A stretch of DNA of 64,000 nt, from positions 1 through 64,000 of the forward strand of contig NZ_NESK01000014.1 of assembly GCF_003063415.1 (NCBI RefSeq), given 5' to 3'. This DNA is from Limnohabitans sp. 2KL-17 (GTDB lineage: Bacteria; Pseudomonadota; Gammaproteobacteria; Burkholderiales; Burkholderiaceae_C). This document shows positions 1-10,964 of the stretch, in pieces. A program made the position numbers and the translations under genes. Position 1 is the first letter of the stretch. Each line of letters starts with the position of its first letter. The notes under the pieces are model-generated. The model ran no database searches. It was given only the letters and a program-made list of their open reading frames with translations, and was not told the origin of the DNA.

Positions 1-545
1 CCCTAACCAGGTCTGGACGGGAGACATCACCTATATCGCCACCGACGAGGGCTGGTTTGTACTTGGCAGCAGTGATAGACCTGTTCAGCCGACAGGTGGT
101 GGGCTGGAGCATGCAGCCTCACATGCAGAGCAGCCTGGTGACAGACGCGTTAAAGATGGCATGGTTCCGGCGTCAGCCAGCGCCAGGCCTGATCTTCCAT
201 TCGGACCGAGGCAGCCAATACTGCGGGCATGAGTTCCAGGGCACGCTGGCGGGTTACAAAATGAGAAGTTCCATGAGCCGCAAGGGAAACTGCTGGGACA
301 ACGCACCTACGGAGAGTCTGTGGGGTCGCTTGAAGGTGGGCAGGCTGTACGGACAGAGGTTTGCAACCCGCAGGCAGGCAATGGATGAGGTGATTGACTG
401 GCTGACGTTCTACAACCACCGGCGGTTGCACTCCACGTTGGGCTACGTCAGTCCGATGCAGTTTGAAAAACGCTGGGACGCGGCACAGCAATTGAAGGCC
501 GCATAATGAAGTGGCTAAGCAGTACGTCAAACAGGGGCAGGTTCA
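1..545 (+). mobile_element. 3' part of an IS3-family insertion sequence
   Basis: The window opens inside an insertion sequence: the left end is missing and only the 3' part of the transposase gene and a short tail remain. The right end is placed near 545 because the tail ends in a GGGGCAGGTTCA-like string finishing in CA, as IS3-family termini usually do. That boundary is inferred, since the matching left end is outside the window. The next gene starts about 130 bases further on. Confidence 0.6.
2..506 (+). pseudogene. IS3-family transposase OrfB, 3' part, frameshifted
   Basis: This is the C-terminal part of the DDE (rve) integrase domain of an IS3-family OrfB. The second Asp lies in FHSDRGSQY and the Glu in DNAPTESLWGRLK, and the typical tail YNHRRLHSTLGYVSP is present. 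The N-terminal piece VWTGDITYIATDEGW, with the first catalytic Asp, is read in frame 2. The rest, from YLAAVIDLF on, is read in frame 3. An extra T around 56-58 (TGGTTTGTAC where TGGTTGTAC would give W-L-Y) splits the frame, so this copy should be dead unless the extra T is a sequencing error. Confidence 0.85.
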
Positions 546-673
546 GGGTACAGGTGGCCCCACCCTCTGCGCGTGTTTGTTGCAGTGCGGTAATATTCAC
601 ATCCAGCCGGTTTGACGCCTTTGTCCAGGGCTGGATGACCGCGTTTTTGAACGCATTTGACCGCGCCACCCCC

Positions 674-3600
674 ATGAATGCACCCACCACGCTCCAACAT
701 TTGATGCAAGCCGACGCCGATGCGCCGCGCCTGCGCGAGATTCCTTACAATTACACGAGCTTCTCTGACCGTGAAATCGTGGTGCGTTTGCTGGGCGAGC
801 CAGCCTGGGACTTGTTGAACCAGTTGCGCCAGGAGCGCGGAACAGGCCGTTCGGCCCGCATGCTCTACGAAGTGTTGGGTGACATCTGGGTGGTCGAGCG
901 CAACCCTTATTTGCAAGACGACCTGCTGGACAACCCGGCCCGTCGCAAGCTGCTGGTGGACGCGATGCAGCACCGTCTGGGCGAGGTGCAAAAGCGCCGC
1001 ACCCCCGGCGCTGACGAGGCCCGTGACGCGCTGGTGGGCCAATTGTTGGCAATGGCAAGCCATGCCGTGGCGCAATTCGGCCAGCGATTTATCCGCATGG
1101 CCAAGCTGCGCAGCCAGGTGCAAAAGACCCTGGGGCGCCTGACGGCAAAGGACAACATCAAGTTTGACGGGCTCTCACGCGTGAGCCATGTGACCGATGC
1201 GACCGACTGGCGTGTGGAATACCCCTTTGTGGTGCTGACCCCTGACACCGAGACCGAAATGGCCGGGCTGGTCAAGGGCTGCATCGATCTGGGCCTGACC
1301 ATCGTGCCTCGGGGCGGCGGCACGGGTTACACCGGTGGCGCGATTCCCCTGACCTGGAAGAGTGCGGTGATGAACACCGAAAAACTCGAGGCCATGACCG
1401 AGGTCGAGATGGTCGACCTGCCCGGTATTGGCCACAAGATCCCGACCATCTGGACCGAAGCCGGTGTGGTCACCCAGCGCGTGGCCGATGCGGCCGAGCG
1501 CGGTGGTTTTGTCTTTGCGGTGGACCCGACCTCAGCTGAAGCCAGCTGCATTGGCGGCAACATCGCCATGAACGCAGGTGGCAAAAAAGCTGTGCTGTGG
1601 GGCACCGCACTCGATAACCTGGCCAGCTGGCGCATGGTCACGCCCGATGCCGAATGGCTGGACGTGGTGCGCATGGACCACAACATGGGCAAGATCCACG
1701 ACGCCGAAGTCGTCACCTTCGAGCTGCGCTATTTCAAGGCCGATGGCAAGACCCCGATCCGCACCGAAACTTTGGTCATTCCGGGCAAGACTTTCCGCAA
1801 GGAAGGGCTGGGCAAGGACGTCACCGACAAGTTCTTGTCAGGCCTGCCAGGTATCCAAAAAGAAGGCTGTGACGGCCTGATCACCAGCGCCCGCTGGGTG
1901 ATGCACCGCATGCCCACGCACACCCGCACCGTTTGCATGGAGTTTTTTGGCCATGCCCGCGAAGCGGTGCCCAGCATCGTCGAGATCAAGGATTTCATGT
2001 TTGCCGAGCAAAAACGCACCGGCACCGTGATGGCGGGCCTGGAGCATCTGGACGACCGCTATTTGCGTGCCGTGGGTTATTCCACCAAGAGCAAGCGCGG
2101 CGGTTTCCCCAAGATGGTGTTGATCGGTGACATTGCCGGGGACAATGCCGACGACGTGGCCAAGGCGACCAGCGAGATCGTGCGCATTGCCAACTCGCGC
2201 AGTGGCGAAGGCTTCATCGCCATCAGCCCCGAAGCCCGCAAAAAGTTCTGGTTGGACCGCAAAAAAACCGCCGCCATTTCGCGCCACACCAACGCCTTCA
2301 AAGTCAACGAAGACGTGGTGATTCCGCTGCCTCGCATGGCCGAGTACACCGACGGCATCGAGCGCATCAACATCGAGCTGAGCCTGCGCAACAAGCTCAA
2401 GCTGTGCCGCGAAATCGAAGCTTTCTTAGAGCGGGGCAACCTGCCGCTGGGCAAACAAGACGACGCCAGTGACATCCCATCGGCCGAGTTGCTGGAAGAC
2501 CGCGTGGCGCAAGCCTTGGCGGTGGTGCGCGAGGTGCGTGCACAGTGGCAAGGCTGGTTGAACGATGTCGACGCGCTGTTTCCTCAACTGCAAGAGCACA
2601 GCCTGCGGGCCAGCTGGAAGACACAAATTCGCCCGGCGTTCCAGAACATCTTCTCCGGCTCGGCGTTTTTGCCGATCCTCAACGAGGTCAATGCCATTCA
2701 CCAGCGCGTGCTCAAAGGCCGCGTGTGGGTGGCGCTGCACATGCACGCGGGTGACGGCAATGTGCACACCAACATCCCGGTCAACTCCGACAACTACGAA
2801 ATGCTGCAAACCGCGCACGAGGCGGTGGCCCGCATCATGGTGCTGGCCCGCAGTCTGGACGGCGTGATCTCGGGCGAGCACGGCATTGGCATCACCAAGC
2901 TGGAGTTTTTGACCGACGCCGAGTTGGCCAACTTCACCGCCTACAAAGCCAAAGTGGACCCCGAAGGTCGCTTCAACAAAGGCAAGCTGCTGCGCGGCGC
3001 GGCCCTCACGGGCCTGGGCGACGATGTGCATGCGGCCGATTTGACGCACGCCTACACCCCCAGCTTTGGCCTGATGGGCCACGAGTCGCTGATCATGCAG
3101 CAGTCCGACATTGGCGCGATTGCCGCCAGCGTGAAGGATTGCTTGCGCTGCGGCAAGTGCAAGCCCGTGTGCGCCACGCATGTGCCGCGTGCCAATTTGC
3201 TTTACAGCCCACGCAACAAGATTTTGGCGACCTCCTTGCTGGTCGAGGCTTTCCTCTATGAAGAGCAAACACGCCGTGGGATCTCGATCAAGCATTGGCA
3301 AGAGTTTGAAGACGTGGCCGACCATTGCACCGTGTGCCACAAGTGCCTGACGCCTTGCCCGGTGAATATTGACTTTGGTGATGTGTCGATGAACATGCGT
3401 AACTTGCTGCGCAAGATGGGGAAAAAGAGCTTCCGTCCAGCGGCTGAGTTCCAGTCTTGGTTCATTGGCACGGCCAGTCCGAATGCGATTGCATTGGGTC
3501 AAGCTTTGACCAAAATCAGCTTCAAGGCTCAGCGCTTGGGTAACCGCGTATTGAATGTTTTTGCGCGGCAACAAACCAAAACCCCCCCCGCAACGGTGGG

Positions 3601-4549
3601 TCAGCCGCCCATCAAAGAGCAGGTGATTCACTTCATCAACAAAAAGATGCCTGGAGGCTTGCCCAAAAAGGGCGCTCGCGCTTTGCTCGACATTGAAGAC
3701 AAAGATTACGTGCCCATCATCCGTGATCCCAAAACCACGAGTGCTGAGACCGAAGCGGTGTTTTATTTCCCGGGTTGTGGTTCGGAGCGCCTGTTCAGTC
3801 AGGTGGGTTTGGCCACCCAGGCCATGCTCTGGCATGCCGGAGTGCAGACCGTGCTGCCACCCGGTTATTTGTGCTGCGGTTACCCGCAAAAAGGATCTGG
3901 CCAGTTCGACAAGGCCGAGAAGATCATCACCGACAACCGCGTGCTTTTCCACCGCGTTGCCAACACACTCAACTACTTGGACATTAAGACGGTGGTGGTG
4001 AGCTGCGGCACCTGTTATGACCAGCTTCAGGGTTACGAGTTCGACAAGATCTTCCCCGGTTGCCGCATTGTGGACATCCACGAGTACTTGCTCGAAAAAG
4101 GCATCAAGCTTGAATCGCAAGGTGCTTACCTTTACCACGACCCTTGCCACAGTCCGATGAAGCTGCAAGCACCCATGAAAACCGTCACCGCACTGTTGGG
4201 CGATGGTGTCTTGGAAAGCACGCGTTGCTGCGGTGAAAGTGGAGGCTTGGCCACATCGCGCCCTGATATTTCGACACAGATTCGTTTCCGAAAAGAAGAG
4301 GAAATTCGAAAAGGCGAAGTTGCTTTGCGTCAGTCCGGTGCGGTCAAGGCCGACGAGAACGTCAAAATTCTCACATCCTGCCCGAGCTGTTTGATGGGGT
4401 TGAACCGTTACCAAGACGACCTGCAAAACGGCCTGCTCGAAGCCGATTACATCGTGGTCGAAATGGCCAAACATATCTTGGGCGAAGAATGGATGCCCGA
4501 GTACGTGAATGCGGCCAATGCAGGCGGCATCGAGCGCGTGTTGGTCTAA
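674..4549 (+). CDS. FAD-linked oxidase / 4Fe-4S oxidoreductase fusion (DUF3683 type)
   Basis: A 1291-residue protein predicted to oxidise a 2-hydroxy acid, fusing a D-lactate or glycolate dehydrogenase-like flavoprotein to its iron-sulfur partner. Visible parts are the PCMH FAD-binding motif [11 protein letters not shown] near residue 215, the FAD-oxidase C-terminal motifs [12 protein letters not shown] (about 690) and SGEHGIG (about 732), and two 4Fe-4S clusters ([11 protein letters not shown] about 822; [11 protein letters not shown] about 885). Two CCG domains follow (PGCG...CCGYP; DPCH...CCGESGG). The frame is open upstream to 506, but the start at 674 (MNAPTTLQ) is preferred because the upstream codons read through the IS tail. 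The substrate is not shown by the sequence. Confidence 0.9.
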   Translation: MNAPTTLQHLMQADADAPRLREIPYNYTSFSDREIVVRLLGEPAWDLLNQLRQERGTGRSARMLYEVLGDIWVVERNPYLQDDLLDNPARRKLLVDAMQHRLGEVQKRRTPGADEARDALVGQLLAMASHAVAQFGQRFIRMAKLRSQVQKTLGRLTAKDNIKFDGLSRVSHVTDATDWRVEYPFVVLTPDTETEMAGLVKGCIDLGLTIVPRGGGTGYTGGAIPLTWKSAVMNTEKLEAMTEVEMVDLPGIGHKIPTIWTEAGVVTQRVADAAERGGFVFAVDPTSAEASCIGGNIAMNAGGKKAVLWGTALDNLASWRMVTPDAEWLDVVRMDHNMGKIHDAEVVTFELRYFKADGKTPIRTETLVIPGKTFRKEGLGKDVTDKFLSGLPGIQKEGCDGLITSARWVMHRMPTHTRTVCMEFFGHAREAVPSIVEIKDFMFAEQKRTGTVMAGLEHLDDRYLRAVGYSTKSKRGGFPKMVLIGDIAGDNADDVAKATSEIVRIANSRSGEGFIAISPEARKKFWLDRKKTAAISRHTNAFKVNEDVVIPLPRMAEYTDGIERINIELSLRNKLKLCREIEAFLERGNLPLGKQDDASDIPSAELLEDRVAQALAVVREVRAQWQGWLNDVDALFPQLQEHSLRASWKTQIRPAFQNIFSGSAFLPILNEVNAIHQRVLKGRVWVALHMHAGDGNVHTNIPVNSDNYEMLQTAHEAVARIMVLARSLDGVISGEHGIGITKLEFLTDAELANFTAYKAKVDPEGRFNKGKLLRGAALTGLGDDVHAADLTHAYTPSFGLMGHESLIMQQSDIGAIAASVKDCLRCGKCKPVCATHVPRANLLYSPRNKILATSLLVEAFLYEEQTRRGISIKHWQEFEDVADHCTVCHKCLTPCPVNIDFGDVSMNMRNLLRKMGKKSFRPAAEFQSWFIGTASPNAIALGQALTKISFKAQRLGNRVLNVFARQQTKTPPATVGQPPIKEQVIHFINKKMPGGLPKKGARALLDIEDKDYVPIIRDPKTTSAETEAVFYFPGCGSERLFSQVGLATQAMLWHAGVQTVLPPGYLCCGYPQKGSGQFDKAEKIITDNRVLFHRVANTLNYLDIKTVVVSCGTCYDQLQGYEFDKIFPGCRIVDIHEYLLEKGIKLESQGAYLYHDPCHSPMKLQAPMKTVTALLGDGVLESTRCCGESGGLATSRPDISTQIRFRKEEEIRKGEVALRQSGAVKADENVKILTSCPSCLMGLNRYQDDLQNGLLEADYIVVEMAKHILGEEWMPEYVNAANAGGIERVLV

Positions 4550-4590
4550 GCCCAAAGCGCAAACCGACAGGAACATTTCGAAAGCACAAC

Positions 4591-5010
4591 ATGGCCGGAT
4601 TGAAAAAAGACATGCCCCACCCCGAGTCGCTGACCCTGCACGGTCAAACCCGGGTGCTGGAGATCGGATTTTCTGACGGTGCGCAATTTCGCATCCCGTT
4701 TGAGTTGATGCGCGTGTACTCGCCCTCGGCCGAGGTGCAGGGCCATGGCCCCGGCCAGGAAGTGCTGCAAACCGGTAAGCGCGAGGTGGGTATCGTCGAA
4801 ATCGAACCCGTGGGCAATTACGCCGTGAAACCGACCTTCACCGACGGGCACGAGTCGGGCCTGTTCACCTGGGAATACCTGTACTTTCTGGGCGACCAGC
4901 AAGATGCCTTGTGGAAACAGTACGAAGACCGTTTGCAAGCCGCAGGCATGAGCCGTGACGCGCCCATGATCGAAGCCTCGGCGGGCGGCAGTTGTGGGCA
5001 CAAGCATTGA
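4591..5010 (+). CDS. DUF971 family protein
   Basis: A 139-residue protein of the DUF971 family, the small domain also found at the N-terminus of gamma-butyrobetaine hydroxylase. Seen here are the core [31 protein letters not shown] and a C-terminal GGSCGHKH that could bind metal. Stand-alone members often sit next to Fe-S or ubiquinone genes, and this one lies 10 bases before ubiE and is probably co-transcribed with it. The start at 4591 (MAGLKKD) is chosen over upstream in-frame codons that overlap the preceding gene. The molecular role is unknown. Confidence 0.85.
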   Translation: MAGLKKDMPHPESLTLHGQTRVLEIGFSDGAQFRIPFELMRVYSPSAEVQGHGPGQEVLQTGKREVGIVEIEPVGNYAVKPTFTDGHESGLFTWEYLYFLGDQQDALWKQYEDRLQAAGMSRDAPMIEASAGGSCGHKH

Positions 5011-5020
5011 AGGCCAAGCC

Positions 5021-5752
5021 ATGAGCAGCACGCATTTCGGTTTCAAGACCGTCGATGAAAAAGAAAAAGCCCGGCACGTTCGTGGCGTGTTTGATTCGGT
5101 GGCGTCCAAATACGATGTCATGAACGACCTGATGTCCATGGGTCTGCACCGCGTCTGGAAGGCTTACACCGTGCAGGTGGCCAACCTGAAAGAGGGCGAC
5201 CAGGTGCTGGACATCGCTGGCGGCACGGGCGACCTGGCGATGGCCTTTGCGAAAAAAGTTGGGGCCACGGGCCGCGTGGTGCACACCGACATCAACGAGG
5301 CCATGCTGTCCACCGGACGCGATCGCCTGGTGGACCACGGCCTGGCCTTGCCCACACTGGTGTGTGACGCCGAGAAGCTGCCTTTCCCCGACAAGCATTT
5401 CGATTTGGTCAGCGTGGCCTTTGGCCTGCGCAACATGACCCACAAGGAGATAGCGCTTAAAGAAATGTGCCGTGTGCTCAAGCCTGGCGGTAAATTGCTG
5501 GTGCTGGAATTTTCCAAAGTGGCCAAGCCACTGGAAAAAATGTACGACTGGTACAGCTTCAACATCCTGCCTCAATTGGGCAAGCTGGTCGCAGGGGACG
5601 CGGACAGTTACCGTTACTTGGCTGAATCCATCCGGATGCACCCTGGTCAGGAGGAGTTGAAAAGCCTTATGAAAAATAGCGGATTCGGGCATGTGGATTT
5701 TCACAACTTGTCGGCAGGGGTGGTAGCCTTGCACGCAGGCATCAAATGTTGA
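5021..5752 (+). CDS. ubiE: Bifunctional demethylmenaquinone/2-methoxy-6-polyprenyl-benzoquinol methyltransferase
   Basis: UbiE, 243 residues, is the SAM-dependent C-methyltransferase of ubiquinone and menaquinone synthesis. The family signature around [17 protein letters not shown] lies near residues 29-45. The SAM-binding motif [13 protein letters not shown] and the later FGLRNMT and [16 protein letters not shown] segments are clear, and the C-terminus ends [14 protein letters not shown] as usual. The ATG at 5021 gives the normal N-terminus ([17 protein letters not shown]). It sits directly upstream of the Tim44-like gene and ubiJ-ubiB, forming a ubiquinone block. Confidence 0.97.
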   Translation: MSSTHFGFKTVDEKEKARHVRGVFDSVASKYDVMNDLMSMGLHRVWKAYTVQVANLKEGDQVLDIAGGTGDLAMAFAKKVGATGRVVHTDINEAMLSTGRDRLVDHGLALPTLVCDAEKLPFPDKHFDLVSVAFGLRNMTHKEIALKEMCRVLKPGGKLLVLEFSKVAKPLEKMYDWYSFNILPQLGKLVAGDADSYRYLAESIRMHPGQEELKSLMKNSGFGHVDFHNLSAGVVALHAGIKC

Positions 5753-5791
5753 TGCCCACAAACTGAATTACGGACCTGAGTTGGAGACACC

Positions 5792-6781
5792 ATGAACAAA
5801 TTGATGACACTGATGCTCGCAGGCGTATTGGCCTTGGGCAGCCTCAATGCAGAAGCCGCTCGGCGCATGGGCGGTGGCAAATCCGTTGGGCAGCAATCGA
5901 ACCAGGTCACCAAGCGTGATGCAGCGCCTCAGACACCTGCTGCACCGGCCCAAAATGCTGCTCCTGCCAATGCCGCCAAGCCTGGTGCAGCAGCGCCTGC
6001 CGCTGCCGCACCCAAGAAGCCTTGGGGTGCCATGTTGGGCGGTCTTGCCGCTGGTTTGGGCTTGGCCTGGTTGGCCCATTCGCTGGGTATGGGTGAGGCC
6101 TTCGGCAACATTCTGATGTTCCTTTTGATCGGTGTGGCTGTGATGGCTGCGATTGGGCTGTTCATGCGCTCACGCCGCAATGCGGCCGCCGGAAACCAGG
6201 GCGGTTTTGCTTACCAGGGCGCTGGCTCGTCGGCAGATCAACCTGCCTCGATGAAGCAATACAACCCTGAGAAAGTCGGTAACGACGCTTCAGCCCGGCC
6301 TTGGGAGTCGCAAAACACCCGTTTTGACAGTTCGGCTGTCGACGCCAGCAACGGCTCCATGATCGGCGCGGCCTTGGGGGGCAGCCAAACCTGGGGGATC
6401 CCAGCCGGTTTCGATGTGGAGAGCTTCATCACAGCAGCCAAACGCAATTTTGTGACTTTGCAAGATGCTTGGGACCGTTCAGACATTGCTGCTTTGCGTT
6501 CCATGATGACCGACACCATGGTCATGGAAATCCGCAACCAACTCAGCGAGCGCGAAAGCCAGTTCCCTGGGCAACCCAACAAGACCGAAGTGGTCATGCT
6601 CGAAGCCCAACTCCTGGGCATTGAAGAGCAGGCCGATACCTATCTGGCCAGTGTCGAGTTCAACGGCATGATCCGTGAAGACGCAGCTGCAGGTCCGAGT
6701 GCTTTCCGCGAAGTCTGGAACATGACCAAATCCAAACAAGGTGGCGGCTGGCTCGTTGCCGGCGTGCAAGCGCTGGCATAA
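5792..6781 (+). CDS. Tim44-like domain membrane protein
   Basis: A 329-residue protein with an N-terminal signal peptide or anchor (MNKLMTLMLAGVLALGSL, then AEAA). An Ala/Pro-rich linker covers about residues 40-75 and a hydrophobic stretch with two likely helices lies at about 77-125. The C-terminal domain (about 210-329) resembles the Tim44/MRP-L45 fold. Bacterial Tim44-like proteins are membrane-associated; a role in quinone biosynthesis or membrane assembly is suggested here only by its place between ubiE and ubiJ. RBS GGAGAC lies just before the ATG. Confidence 0.85.
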   Translation: MNKLMTLMLAGVLALGSLNAEAARRMGGGKSVGQQSNQVTKRDAAPQTPAAPAQNAAPANAAKPGAAAPAAAAPKKPWGAMLGGLAAGLGLAWLAHSLGMGEAFGNILMFLLIGVAVMAAIGLFMRSRRNAAAGNQGGFAYQGAGSSADQPASMKQYNPEKVGNDASARPWESQNTRFDSSAVDASNGSMIGAALGGSQTWGIPAGFDVESFITAAKRNFVTLQDAWDRSDIAALRSMMTDTMVMEIRNQLSERESQFPGQPNKTEVVMLEAQLLGIEEQADTYLASVEFNGMIREDAAAGPSAFREVWNMTKSKQGGGWLVAGVQALA

Positions 6782-6829
6782 AGACCGGCTCCACTGGGGG
6801 GCCTGTACTTTCGGGAATAATCGGGGACT

Positions 6830-7390
6830 ATGGCAACACAGTCCCCTTTTTCTTGGGCCGCTCAGGCGCTGCCCCAAATGGCCACTCGCTTGGCCACCGA
6901 TTTTCAACCCCCTGCCTGGGTGGTTGACGAGTCCGTCAACCGCCTTGTCTCGTTTCTCAACCATGTGTTGATGAGTGAACCCGAGGCCCTGGCCCGTCTG
7001 GCCAGGCAAAAAGGCCAACGCATTGAACTGGTCTGGGAACGAGTTCATCTTCAGCTGTCGCCCACCCCGGCAGGCCTGCTGGAGCGCGGCCATTTCGATG
7101 GCTTCGACCTGCGCCTGACCGTGACTGAACAGTCGCCCATCTCCCTCGCCTCGTCCTTGGCCCGTGGCGACAAACCCAAGGTCCGCATCGAAGGCGATGT
7201 GCAACTGGCCGCTGAAGTCAACTGGTTGATCGACCATGTTCGCTGGGATGCCGAAGAAGACCTGGCACGTTTGATTGGCGATGCTGCAGCCCACACCTTG
7301 GCTCAGACAGCGCACAAAGCCTTGGAGGCCTTGCGTGGCTTTGTGGCACGCCGCCCGGGTGCTGACCTTCGCCGCGGTAGCGCAGCATGA
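6830..7390 (+). CDS. ubiJ: UbiJ, ubiquinone biosynthesis accessory factor (SCP2 domain)
   Basis: A 186-residue protein with an N-terminal SCP2-like lipid-binding domain (about residues 38-135, including [11 protein letters not shown] and [16 protein letters not shown]) and a helical C-terminus. UbiJ is an accessory subunit of the soluble Ubi complex that binds lipid intermediates of ubiquinone. Its stop overlaps the ubiB start by four bases (ATGA), as expected for translationally coupled partners. Assignment rests on the SCP2 features plus the invariant position between ubiE and ubiB. Confidence 0.88.
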   Translation: MATQSPFSWAAQALPQMATRLATDFQPPAWVVDESVNRLVSFLNHVLMSEPEALARLARQKGQRIELVWERVHLQLSPTPAGLLERGHFDGFDLRLTVTEQSPISLASSLARGDKPKVRIEGDVQLAAEVNWLIDHVRWDAEEDLARLIGDAAAHTLAQTAHKALEALRGFVARRPGADLRRGSAA

Positions 7391-8964
7391 TGCGCTGGGG
7401 TCGCTTCGGACGGGGTACATTCATTGTCTTCATCGTCTTGCGCTACGGCCTTGACGAGTTGGTGCTGTCAAGCTTTCAAAAACCCTGGATTCGCATGCTT
7501 GCCCGAGTGCTATCGGTGGGCCGCGACCTGCGCTCACCGCGCGCTGTGCGCCTGAGGGAAGCCTTGGAGCGTCTGGGTCCGATTTTTGTGAAGTTTGGCC
7601 AGGTGCTGTCTACCCGGCGTGATCTTCTGCCTTGGGACATTGCCGAAGAGCTTGCCAAGTTGCAAGACCGCGTGCCCCCCTTCAGTTCCGACATTGCCGT
7701 GGCGACCATCGAGCGTGCTTTTGGCAAACCGGTGGACGAAATATTCGAAACCTTTGAGCGCCAGCCTGTGGCCAGCGCTTCCATTGCGCAGGTGCACTTT
7801 GCCACCTTGCGGGGTAAAACAGGCCATGTCCGTGAAGTGGCTATAAAGGTGTTGCGCCCGGACATGCTGCCAGTGATTCAGAAAGACCTCAGCCTGATGC
7901 GCATGATGGCCGGTTGGGTCGAGAGCCTGAGCGCCGATGGCAAACGCCTCAAACCGCGTGAGGTGGTGGCCGAATTCGACAAATACCTGAACGATGAGCT
8001 CGACCTGGTGCGTGAAGCGGCCAATGCCGCACAGTTGCGCCGCAATATGCAGGGCCTGGAGTTGGTGCTGATTCCTGAAATGATCTGGGACTTCTGCCAG
8101 CCCGAGGTCATTGTGATGGAGCGCATGAATGGCTTGCCGATCAGCCAAGTGGACCGCCTGCGTGAAGCCGGTGTGGACATTCCCAAGCTGGCCCGTGACG
8201 GCGTGACGCTGTTTTTTACCCAGGTGTTTCGCGATGGTTTTTTCCACGCCGACATGCACCCGGGCAATATCCAGGTCAGCCTGACACCAGAAACCTTCGG
8301 ACGCTACATTTCCCTCGACTTCGGCATTGTGGGCACACTGACTGAATACGACAAAGAATACCTGGCGCAAAATTTCACAGCCTTTTTCCGGCGCGACTAC
8401 AAGCGCGTGGCCGAGCTTCACATCGAATCGGGCTGGGTGCCTGCCGACACCCGCGTGGACGAACTCGAATCGGCCATTCGCGCGGTGTGCGAACCTTACT
8501 TTGACCGGCCCTTGAAAGAGATCTCGCTGGGCATGGTGCTGATGCGTTTGTTCCAGACCTCACGCCGATTCCAGGTGGAGATTCAGCCCCAATTGGTGTT
8601 GTTGCAAAAAACCCTGCTCAACATCGAAGGTCTGGGCCGCCAGCTGGACCCCGAACTGGATTTGTGGAGCACCGCCAAGCCATTCCTGGAAAAGTGGATG
8701 CTGGATCAAATTGGCCCCAAAAAATTGCTCGAGCAATTGAAAGACCAGGCCCCGCATTACGCCAAACTGCTGCCGCAATTGCCACGCTTGCTGCACGACT
8801 ACCTCAAGCAGCCGCGCCAAAACGATGCACGGCAGATCGAGCAGCTGCTGGCCGAGCAGCGGCGCACCAACAAGTTGCTGCAAACCCTGATTTACACCGG
8901 GCTTGGCTTTGTGGTCTCCTTGCTCGTTTTGCAGGTGGGCTTGCACCTGCAACTCTTCGCCTGA
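7387..8964 (+). CDS. ubiB: UbiB, ABC1/ADCK-family kinase-like ubiquinone protein
   Basis: UbiB, 525 residues, is an atypical protein-kinase-like ATPase required for ubiquinone synthesis. The family KxGQ motif appears as [14 protein letters not shown] (about residue 62), followed by the Ala-rich loop ASASIAQVH, the catalytic [14 protein letters not shown] segment and the DFGIVG metal-binding motif. The C-terminus carries the usual hydrophobic anchor ([20 protein letters not shown]). The start overlaps the end of ubiJ. All key residues are present and the length is normal. Confidence 0.97.
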   Translation: MMRWGRFGRGTFIVFIVLRYGLDELVLSSFQKPWIRMLARVLSVGRDLRSPRAVRLREALERLGPIFVKFGQVLSTRRDLLPWDIAEELAKLQDRVPPFSSDIAVATIERAFGKPVDEIFETFERQPVASASIAQVHFATLRGKTGHVREVAIKVLRPDMLPVIQKDLSLMRMMAGWVESLSADGKRLKPREVVAEFDKYLNDELDLVREAANAAQLRRNMQGLELVLIPEMIWDFCQPEVIVMERMNGLPISQVDRLREAGVDIPKLARDGVTLFFTQVFRDGFFHADMHPGNIQVSLTPETFGRYISLDFGIVGTLTEYDKEYLAQNFTAFFRRDYKRVAELHIESGWVPADTRVDELESAIRAVCEPYFDRPLKEISLGMVLMRLFQTSRRFQVEIQPQLVLLQKTLLNIEGLGRQLDPELDLWSTAKPFLEKWMLDQIGPKKLLEQLKDQAPHYAKLLPQLPRLLHDYLKQPRQNDARQIEQLLAEQRRTNKLLQTLIYTGLGFVVSLLVLQVGLHLQLFA

Positions 8965-8988
8965 ACTTGATATCTGAAGGAGCCGCAG

Positions 8989-10464
8989 GTGCTGCTGACT
9001 TTTGTGATCGCTTACTTGGCCGTGACCATCGGCATTGGTTTGTTGGCTGCACGCCGGGTCCATGGGGCCAAGGATTACCTGGTAGCGGGTCGAAGTTTGC
9101 CGCTGTACATGAACGTGGCCACCGTGTTTGCCACCTGGTTCGGGGCCGAAACCGTCCTGTCGGTGTCGGCCACCTTTGCCAAGGATGGCCTGAACGGTAT
9201 CCCCGGTGACCCGTTTGGTGCCACCGTCTGCCTGGTGCTGGCCGCCTTGCTCTTTGCCAAACTTTTTTACCGCCTGAATCTGCTAACCATTGGCGACTTT
9301 TACAAGGTGCGCTACGGCAAGTCGGTGGAAGTGCTCACCAGTGTGGCGATTGTGTTGTCTTACCTGGGCTGGACCTCGGCGCAATTGACAGCGCTGGGCC
9401 TGGTCATCCATGTGCTGTCGTCAGGGGCCATTGACCTGAACTACGCCATCATGATGGGCGCGGCCGTAGTGCTGGTCTACACCGTGTTTGGCGGCATGTG
9501 GTCGGTGGCCTTCACCGACTTGTTCCAGACGGTGATCATTGTGGTCGGCCTGGTTCTCGTGGCCACCCTGGTGGGTGGCAATGCCGGAGGTTTTGACAAG
9601 GTGGTGGCGCAAGCGGCGGCCGATGGCAAGTTCGACATGTTCCCGGCCGACATGGATGCCGCCGCCTGGTGGGCCATGGCCGGTGCTTTCTTTGCGTTTG
9701 CTTTTGGCTCGATCCCGCAGCAGGACGTGTTTCAGCGCATGACCAGTGCCAAGGACGAAAAAACCGCGGTGCGCGGCACCGTCATCGGGGCCTTGATGTA
9801 CTTTGTGATCGCTTTCATTCCGCTGTACATTGCTTATGCGGCGCTGATCGCCCACCCCGAGCTCAAGGCCTTGTTCGAGTCGGAAGACGCCCGCGCCATC
9901 CAGCGCATCCTGCCCGATCTGGTGCTGGGCAAGATGCCCATTTGGGCGCAGATTTTGTTTTTTGGCGCTTTGCTCTCGGCCATCTTGTCTACCGCCAGTG
10001 GGGCCTTGCTGGCCCCCACGGCCACCTTCACCGAGAACGTTCCCAAGCCATTTGTGCCCCACATGAGCGACCGTCAGTTCCTGTTGCTGCTGCGTGTCAT
10101 CTTGGTCACCTTCACCTCGTTTGCCTTGCTGTTTGCCCTCAACAGCACCAGCACCATGTACGAGATGGTGCAAAACGCCTACAACGTCACCTTGACCGGG
10201 GCCTTTGTGCCGCTGGTGGCCGGTGCTTTCTGGCGGCGGGCCAACACGCAGGGGGCCTTGTTCTCCGTGGTATTGGGTGTGGGCACCTGGCTGGTGTTCA
10301 ACTTCCTGGCACCCGGAACCTTGGTGCCGGCCAACTTGCTGGGCTTGATGGCGTCCATCGTGGGCATGCTGCTAGGTTCTCTGGCCCCGACCGTGATTGC
10401 CAACCGCGGTCAGTCCCTGGCCAGCGCCTTGGGGCATGCCGCCCAAGACAGCGCCAGTCGTTGA
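8989..10464 (+). CDS. Sodium:solute symporter family (SSS) transporter
   Basis: A 491-residue polytopic membrane protein of the SSS family, with about 13 hydrophobic segments. The family core GAKDYLVAGRSLPL and ATWFGAETVLSVSATFAKDG lies near the N-terminus, and the signature AFAFGSIPQQDVFQRM is in the middle. It uses a GTG start at 8989 with a good Shine-Dalgarno (GAAGGAG about 10 bases upstream), 24 bases after ubiB. The substrate cannot be told; small organic acids, amino acids and choline-like solutes are typical for the family. Confidence 0.9.
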   Translation: MLLTFVIAYLAVTIGIGLLAARRVHGAKDYLVAGRSLPLYMNVATVFATWFGAETVLSVSATFAKDGLNGIPGDPFGATVCLVLAALLFAKLFYRLNLLTIGDFYKVRYGKSVEVLTSVAIVLSYLGWTSAQLTALGLVIHVLSSGAIDLNYAIMMGAAVVLVYTVFGGMWSVAFTDLFQTVIIVVGLVLVATLVGGNAGGFDKVVAQAAADGKFDMFPADMDAAAWWAMAGAFFAFAFGSIPQQDVFQRMTSAKDEKTAVRGTVIGALMYFVIAFIPLYIAYAALIAHPELKALFESEDARAIQRILPDLVLGKMPIWAQILFFGALLSAILSTASGALLAPTATFTENVPKPFVPHMSDRQFLLLLRVILVTFTSFALLFALNSTSTMYEMVQNAYNVTLTGAFVPLVAGAFWRRANTQGALFSVVLGVGTWLVFNFLAPGTLVPANLLGLMASIVGMLLGSLAPTVIANRGQSLASALGHAAQDSASR

Positions 10465-10549
10465 TCCACCGCAGTCACTGCCCTGGCTCACGCGGGCCCA
10501 TGAAGGGGTTCAGCAATGGGCTCTGGGACCTGAAGGGCACTGCCGAGCC

Positions 10550-10555
10550 TATAAT
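10550..10555 (+). promoter_or_regulatory. Candidate -10 element before the FmdB-family gene
   Basis: A perfect TATAAT lies 38 bases upstream of the FmdB start codon at 10593 in otherwise GC-rich intergenic DNA. No convincing -35 is seen at 16-18 bases upstream, so this is a weak prediction. It fits because the preceding symporter gene ends about 130 bases before the next start. Confidence 0.4.
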
Positions 10556-10592
10556 TGAAGGTTTTCTTGCATCACCTTCAAAGGCTCTTGAC

Positions 10593-10940
10593 ATGCCCAT
10601 TTATGCTTACAAATGCAACGCCTGCGGCCATGCCAAGGATGTGCTGCAAAAAATGAGCGATGAACCCCTGACCGACTGCCCGGCTTGCGGTGCCCCCAAA
10701 TTCAGCAAACAACTCACAGCCCCTGGTTTTCAGCTCAAGGGCACAGGCTGGTACGCCACGGACTTCAAGGGTGGTGGCGCCGCGCCAGCGGCCGCAGCAG
10801 TGGCCACAGATGCCGCTGCACCGGCCAGCTCTGACGCTGCCAGTGCCGGCTCTGCCGCTCCCGGTGCCAGCACGGGCACAACCGAATCCTCTGCTTCAGC
10901 CCCGGCGGCTGGCTGCGCGCCATCTTGCGCCTGCCATTGA
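10593..10940 (+). CDS. FmdB-family zinc ribbon protein
   Basis: A 115-residue protein with an N-terminal zinc-ribbon of the FmdB/CxxC_CxxC_SSSS type: MPIYAYKCNACGHAKDVLQK with CNAC, and later DCPACG. An Ala/Ser/Thr-rich low-complexity tail follows, ending CAPSCACH. FmdB proteins are putative regulatory or zinc-binding proteins with no firm role. In this taxonomic group it commonly precedes DUF502 and aspS, as here. Confidence 0.9.
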   Translation: MPIYAYKCNACGHAKDVLQKMSDEPLTDCPACGAPKFSKQLTAPGFQLKGTGWYATDFKGGGAAPAAAAVATDAAAPASSDAASAGSAAPGASTGTTESSASAPAAGCAPSCACH

Positions 10941-10964
10941 CCTTTCCACATTGATCGCCACCCC

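Noticed and set aside
2426-4576. A 716-codon open frame antisense to the large oxidoreductase
   Set aside because: It is antisense to a clear multi-domain gene and shows no domain; long antisense frames are expected in GC-rich DNA.
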